A stretch of DNA of 10,307 nt from Zygnema cylindricum (lineage: Eukaryota > Streptophyta > Zygnematophyceae > Zygnematales > Zygnemataceae): positions 64,001 through 74,307 of the forward strand of contig JBBHKE010001960.1 of assembly GCA_037447655.1 (NCBI GenBank), in the 5' to 3' direction. The position numbers were made by a program, and so were the translations under genes. This document shows, piece after piece, positions 6,863-10,307 of the stretch (position 1 is the stretch's first letter; every line of letters begins with the position of its first letter). The notes beneath the pieces are model-generated. The model did no database searches, was not told the DNA's origin, and worked only from the letters and a program-made list of their open reading frames with translations.

Positions 6863-6934
6863 AAAAAAAAAAATGGAAGAAAAAAACGTGAGCCACATTT
6901 TTTTTGCTCGAACTGTTTTTTTTTTTTTTTTTTT
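6863..6934. repeat. A-run and T-run with hairpin potential
   Basis: An 11-base A-run (6863-6873), a shorter A-run (about 6880-6886), a T8 run (about 6898-6905) and a T19 run (6916-6934) are packed into 72 bases and can pair. The homopolymers are prone to sequencing and replication slippage. A C10 run follows at 7018-7027. Confidence 0.7.
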
Positions 6935-7004
6935 GTACTTCTATTTATTAGCTTGATTTCAAGCACGCATTTTTCTAACGCTTCCGCATTGTCGCATCAC
7001 GCGC

Positions 7005-7204
7005 TACGTCACGTGTTCCCCCCCCCCTGGATCATCATATACCATCCGGCAGTTTCGGCTCGTCATTCTTCTTGTGGATTTGACCCTGCTACACTTCCTC
7101 TCTTTAGAGTTTAGACTCAACCTTTCCTGTAACCCTAATTTTCTGCTCTCCGTGTTTCAGCCTGTCCTCTCTCTCCTCTCTCTTGCTTTTCTTCCATCAC
7201 TCGC
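7005..7204 (+). promoter_or_regulatory. Proximal promoter and 5' UTR of the SRO gene
   Basis: TACGTCACGTG at 7005-7015 joins an ACGTCA bZIP core to a perfect G-box/ABRE (CACGTG, 7010-7015). No strong TATA box is seen; the best candidate is a weak CATATAC at about 7036-7042. A TAACCCTAA telo-box-like word lies at 7130-7138, and a pyrimidine-rich CT tract (7165-7195) precedes the ATG, as in many plant 5' UTRs. The start site is not fixed. G-box/ABRE control would suit a stress-response gene family, by inference. Confidence 0.5.
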
Positions 7205-7539
7205 ATGTCGAACCTCCAAGCCTCCTCTCCCGCCGTCTCATCCTCCCCGAGTCCCGCTGTTTCGTTCAACAGCTTCACATCTGCTGATCTTGCAATAGTC
7301 ACTGCCCGTCCGAGGTACAGCTTATATTACTATGAGGACCAATCCTGGCATCCGTACCCTGAATCCGTAAACATTATTCTCTCAAAGGCTATTTCTTCGA
7401 GCTTTACGTCAAAGACACCGTTTTACTACTGCGTGGACGGAGTGTCGTACAAAGGCGACTGTCACAGTTTGGTGGAAAGGAATGAAATCACAGGAGCCGT
7501 ACGGTCCATTGGATACAGAGACGATTTATTGCAGAAGGA
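7205..7539 (+). CDS. SRO gene exon 1: N-terminus and WWE domain
   Basis: Codons 1-111 plus two bases. After a Ser/Pro/Ala-rich lead, PRYSLYYYEDQSWHPYPESV (36-55) fits the aromatic first half of the WWE fold, and YKGDCHSLVERNEITGAVRSI (82-102) fits the characteristic second half, where a TG-x-x-R/I segment closes the domain. WWE domains bind ADP-ribose-containing ligands or partner proteins. The donor is GGA/GTGAGA at 7540. If the intron is retained, translation stops at the TGA at 7541-7543, which overlaps the donor itself. Confidence 0.85.
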
Positions 7540-10256
7540 GTGAGAAGCGTGCACCCATGTTTTTCTCTTCGTTCCTTCTTGATTCGCCATCTTATCATTG
7601 TGTTTTTTCTCCATTGACTCGTCTTGTGTCTTGAGTTTATTTTCGTAAAGACTCTCTCGTATCTAGCCCTTGTTTTCTCGCGGTTCGTTTTATTGTGAGC
7701 CTTTTTTATTTGCGGTTGAGTTTCTTGCATTATAGTTTGCCCGTTATTTGCAAAATATGTATGTTTGTTTATTTATATCATTTTGTTTTAACTGTCAAAA
7801 TGATGGTTGTTCTCATTCGCCTTCTGACAACTGTCAAACCTCTTACCAGCCTTGTGGGAGACTCTAGTAATCCCTAATTTATCATCATTAATAATTTTTT
7901 CACTCTTTTTTGTCCTTGCTTTTTCTTTGGTGGTGGACAGTCTTCTTCCCCCACAGCCTTTTGGCTCAACAGAAAGCAACTCTCATTATGAACTTGTGAA
8001 ATTACAAAGGAGAAAACGAACTCTTGACCTTCTTTTGGAGCTCGATTTAGCTGGTTCAGAAGCGGCAGAAGTTGTTCGAAGGTATGACTTCGACTCAAAA
8101 GGAAAACTTGTCATTTGTCCTCAGCAATTGAATGTATTTCGGAAGTTAAGGTTTCAGACTTTTTAAATAGCTTTTTCTGGATTATTATTATTGAATAAAG
8201 TGAGATTAGGTCAACGACAGAAAATTGTTGTTATGAACCTTATTGTTGTTTGTTGATTAACCACAAGGATTTTATATATAGATGTTGTGATGCTTGTCAT
8301 AATCAGTGTGGACCCATAGTGAAAACTGTAGACAATGTATGTTGGTTACAAACATTTACACATACCTTATTAGCCTGCAGTCTTTTGTCCATTTCCACAT
8401 TCTTGATGTTTCTAGGGTAATATGTGTCATTGATTTTCTGTTTTTTAACATCAGAAGCATGTTGGTGTAATTGTGAGATCCACTCTAATTATCGGAGGCC
8501 TGTGGTTATTTGTTTAAAAAACAAGCAAAAGCTATGTCTGGAGTATTGCTGAGTTTTAGAGAAGACAACCAAGTCTGTGAAACTTCCTCACAGCATGTGG
8601 ATATGAAGCTATTTGGCTGTTTCTGACCGCTGTTGTTTTGTGTTCTTTCCATTTTTTTTTCCAGGTTTATTGCAGGTTTGCGATCAACTGCGTCTGGCTA
8701 TGCTGTGACTGCTGTTCACAAAATGCAAAATTCTGAACGAAAAATTAAGCTTTTCAGGTGAGAAAGCTGGAAGTTTGAAGGTTTCTAAACAGTTTCTCTA
8801 TTTTTTTTTTTTTACTGAATCTTGTATTTTGTCCATTGTCTGATGTCAACGTTTTTTTTGTTCCCTCTTTGATAGCTGAGTAACGTTACAGATTACTGTT
8901 CCTCAAGCTGGTTCTGCAAGTTATATATGTTTGATTATTTATAACTGTTTTTTTCTTTGCACGGCTGTATGTTGTGAAGGTTTTTATTTTATTTTCCTTC
9001 ACTGTACCTATAAGAGATAATTTGAAATATGGAACTCAAAGAAACAGTTAATGACTACAATATTAAAATTAAAGAACTTTTATTCTTTATTGATGAAATC
9101 TTTGTGTTTGCATTTGCGTTTGTTTTTGCAATTATATATTTTTTGTAACTTTCAATTCTGAACTGCAAACTTGTTTCAATGTCTTACAACAATCAATTTG
9201 CAGGTTTTCAAACTTTGCATATCCACTGTTTGCATTTTTGCACCTTTTACATAAAAATCTGTATCCGTTGTCACTTTTATTTTGCCTCCTTAATCCGTTC
9301 AACCATTGTGCCTTTTTTAATTAAGCTTATTATACATATGTTTTACTGTTCAGGCAAACTGCCAGAGAAGTAGAGCAGCTTCGGGGGTCTCCAAATGTGC
9401 AGTGGGCATGGCATGGGACATCTGCAGAGGCTCTGGAATCGATTGCTCTCTATGGGTTTGGCCAAATGGCACGACCAAAGAATGGAAGTGTATATGGATG
9501 TGGAACTTATTTTGCTCCAGTCAACAGGGCCGATGTAAGTTTTTCTCACACATTCTCTCCTTCCCTCCTCTCTCCTCGACTCGACTTCCCTTCACTCACC
9601 TCACCTGCCCTATCCTAATCCTCTTTCCCAAGTTTGGTCAACCTTTACTTAAACTGTTAATTATGTTAGGCAAACAGTTCTGTGTTGTTGCTACATGGTT
9701 GTTCTACTTAGATGTATCGTTCATTTCATTGGAAAGGTAGAAGTTGCTTGCTCTCTATTATAAAGCAAAATGCTTATGATGACAACTTTTACAAGGGAAC
9801 AGTAAATACTTTCTGGTTTATTTGAAAGCATGTCTGCTCAAATTTTATTTGTTGGTTTATTTATTTCTTGTCATGTTGATAAATGGATGAATTTGTCGGC
9901 TTTTTTTCACCTCCAAAGCTCTTTTTTTTTTGAAATTGGTTGTGTTTCTTCTTTGGATTCAAAATTGACATTTTAAACCTACCTTGAAACACCTGATAAG
10001 GACTAGAACTGCAGGTGTTTCTTTTCACGAGATAAAGTTCAGGAAACAACTTTTTTAGGAATGAGATTTTGTTAAGTGTTTGAACTTCGTCGTTGAAATC
10101 TGTTTTTGTTTGATTGCAGGTGAGTGTTACTTACGCTCATCCCGACTCCTTGGGGGAGAGGCACATGTTATTGTGTCAAGCGATTCTGGGAGCTCAGGAA
10201 GTTGTTCCTTCCAGATCAAATGATCGCAATTCACCGAGCTGTGGTTATTATGATAC

Positions 10257-10258
<2 letters not shown>
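7205..10258 (+). CDS. SRO-family (RCD1-like) WWE-PARP protein, five exons seen, 3' partial
   Basis: The spliced product is a plant SRO protein: WWE domain plus PARP-like fold, a nuclear regulator that in known members binds transcription factors during stress and development. Exons 7205-7539, 7941-8081, 8665-8757, 9354-9534 and 10120-10258 join in phase (2, 2, 2, 0, 1) with GT-AG introns of 401, 583, 596 and 585 bases. The product so far is 296 residues: Ser/Pro-rich start (6-20), WWE (about 35-106), basic patch QRRKR (134-138), and PARP-like region from about 160. His210 (WHGTS) and Tyr242 (GCGTYFA) of the classical H-Y-E triad are present; the third position and any RST domain lie beyond the window. 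The N-terminal extension before WWE is shorter than in Arabidopsis RCD1. The ATG at 7205 is the first in this frame, though its context is weak (C at -3). Introns show no other gene. Confidence 0.88.
7941..8081 (+). CDS. SRO gene exon 2: linker to PARP-like domain
   Basis: The acceptor GGACAG at 7940 follows a T-rich tract, and the joined codon reads Asp112. Residues 113-158 contain LLPPQPFGS, the basic patch KLQRRKR (132-138, possible nuclear localisation signal), and LDLLLELDLAGSEAAEVVR, similar to the segment preceding the PARP fold in SRO proteins. The preferred donor is AG/GTATGA at 8082, joining to exon 3 as AGG (Arg159) and giving VVRRFIAGLRS. A second in-phase donor at 8151 (AAG/GTTTCA) would add 23 residues and is less favoured. 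Confidence 0.78.
8665..8757 (+). CDS. SRO gene exon 3: start of PARP-like fold
   Basis: A long T tract ending TTCCAG (acceptor at 8664) precedes the exon, and AG/GTGAGA (donor at 8758) closes it. Residues 160-189, FIAGLRSTASGYAVTAVHKM then NSERKIKLF, match the F-L-x-G-L/M start and V-x-A-V/I-H strand of the SRO PARP-like domain. Although only 93 bp, both borders and both phases agree with the neighbours. Confidence 0.85.
9354..9534 (+). CDS. SRO gene exon 4: NAD-site part with WHGTS and GCGTYFA
   Basis: The acceptor CAG at 9353 joins AG to G (Arg190), and the donor GAT/GTAAGT at 9535 is a perfect consensus. Residues 191-250 include the RG-x-x-NV-x-WAW segment typical of SROs, WHGTS (209-213) and YGCGTYFAP (237-245). 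In active PARPs the His of HGT and the Tyr of G-x-Y-F hold NAD+; both are present here as His210 and Tyr242. Confidence 0.9.
10120..10258 (+). CDS. SRO gene exon 5: core strands of PARP-like fold
   Basis: Acceptor TTGCAG at 10119. Residues 251-296 include SVTYAHPDSLGERHMLLCQA then ILGAQEVV and CGYYDT, matching the SRO pattern of a conserved G-x-R/K-H-x-L/M-L-C-x-x-I-L-G strand followed by a [D/Y]-[S/T]-G turn. The exon most likely ends at 10258 in phase 1 with donor GTGAGA at 10259, at the edge of the GA repeat. Reading through the repeat instead would give only a Glu-Arg run. Confidence 0.85.

Positions 10259-10260
<2 letters not shown>

Positions 10261-10307
<47 letters not shown>
10261..10307. 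repeat. (GA)n microsatellite at the window end
   Basis: A pure GA dinucleotide run of 47 bases continues to the last base. It starts inside the probable exon 5 splice donor (G/GTGAGAGA) and so lies at the very start of intron 5. The window may end here because an assembly breaks in the repeat. Confidence 0.95.

Larger units (their letters stand above)
5761..6996. other. Upstream intergenic DNA of the SRO gene
   Basis: No gene or RNA is recognised in this 1.2 kb. It holds the CCGTAC/GTACGG cluster, two E2F-like words, one TGACGTCA site, the inverted pair GTACAG-GG-CTGTAC at 6439-6452, and A- and T-homopolymer runs close to the gene. Part of it is probably the distal promoter of the gene starting at 7205. 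Confidence 0.55.

Noticed and set aside
7074-7298. 74-codon plus-strand ORF overlapping the SRO start
   Set aside because: Low-complexity Ser/Leu/Pro frame in the CT-rich 5' UTR; no ATG at its listed start and no family match.
7488-8098. Minus-strand ORFs opposite the SRO exons
   Set aside because: Shadows of the coding strand and of CT-rich intron sequence; no independent motif.
8082-8150. Longer version of exon 2 using the donor at 8151
   Set aside because: It is also in phase but would insert 23 residues with no SRO match between VVRR and FIAGL; the donor at 8082 gives a smooth family-like junction. Kept as a possible minor isoform.
7852-8166. Continuous 104-codon reading of the exon 2 region
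   Set aside because: Only 7941-8081 is likely exon. The start sits in intron 1 with a hydrophobic chance segment, and the end runs past the GTATGA donor. The hydrophobic stretch is not taken as a signal peptide.
9535-9740. Exon 4 frame continuing past 9534
   Set aside because: The perfect GTAAGT donor and the T/C-rich non-homologous continuation mark this as intron 4.
10261-10307. Glu-Arg repeat as a protein domain
   Set aside because: A GT donor at 10259 in the phase expected for SRO exon ends makes the repeat intronic; the Glu-Arg run would interrupt the PARP-like fold.

Overview
The window reads as nuclear DNA of a land plant, most likely a seed plant. It is AT-rich and intron-bearing. 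It carries a decayed Ty3/gypsy LTR retrotransposon with a tRNA-iMet-type primer binding site, small terminal-inverted-repeat elements, telomere-type AAACCCTA motifs, and one spliced gene with the WWE plus PARP-like layout of the plant SRO (SIMILAR TO RCD-ONE) family. The species cannot be told from the sequence.

Layout. (1) Positions 1 to about 3800 hold the 5' half of a Ty3/gypsy element on the minus strand. In transcript order it has an LTR whose internal edge is at 3254, a primer binding site at 3236-3253, a 0.75 kb leader, gag (2478 to 1162), a retropepsin/linker ORF (1165 to 257) and the first part of reverse transcriptase (about 265 to 1, cut by the window edge). It is dead: gag has six in-frame stops, the protease catalytic Asp is Asn, and a one-base frame break separates protease from RT. 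(2) Positions 3800-7000 are non-coding. They contain a cluster of CGAAAC words, a clear hAT-like MITE at 5065-5491, a possible degenerate relative at 4582-4876, a hairpin with two telo-type arms, a 19-bp tandem repeat, and a 1 kb stretch enriched in CCGTAC/GTACGG words with E2F-like and bZIP-like sites. (3) From about 7005 to the end lies the promoter and 5' part of an SRO gene on the plus strand.

The SRO gene can be assembled from five exons (7205-7539, 7941-8081, 8665-8757, 9354-9534, 10120-10258) with consistent GT-AG introns and phases. They give 296 codons plus one base: a Ser/Pro-rich start, a WWE domain (about 35-106), a basic linker, and most of the PARP-like fold (about 160-296). The rest of the PARP domain and any C-terminal RST domain lie beyond the window. 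The PARP part keeps His210 in WHGTS and Tyr242 in GCGTYFA, the first two positions of the classical H-Y-E triad. These are usually lost in Arabidopsis RCD1-type proteins, so this copy might retain NAD+ binding or activity.

Most plus-strand and minus-strand ORFs between 3500 and 7000 look like chance frames in non-coding DNA. The strongest leads are the conserved H-Y pair, a GA microsatellite that forms the exon 5 splice donor, the stop codon overlapping the exon 1 donor, the gag decay pattern, and the CCGTAC cluster upstream of the gene.
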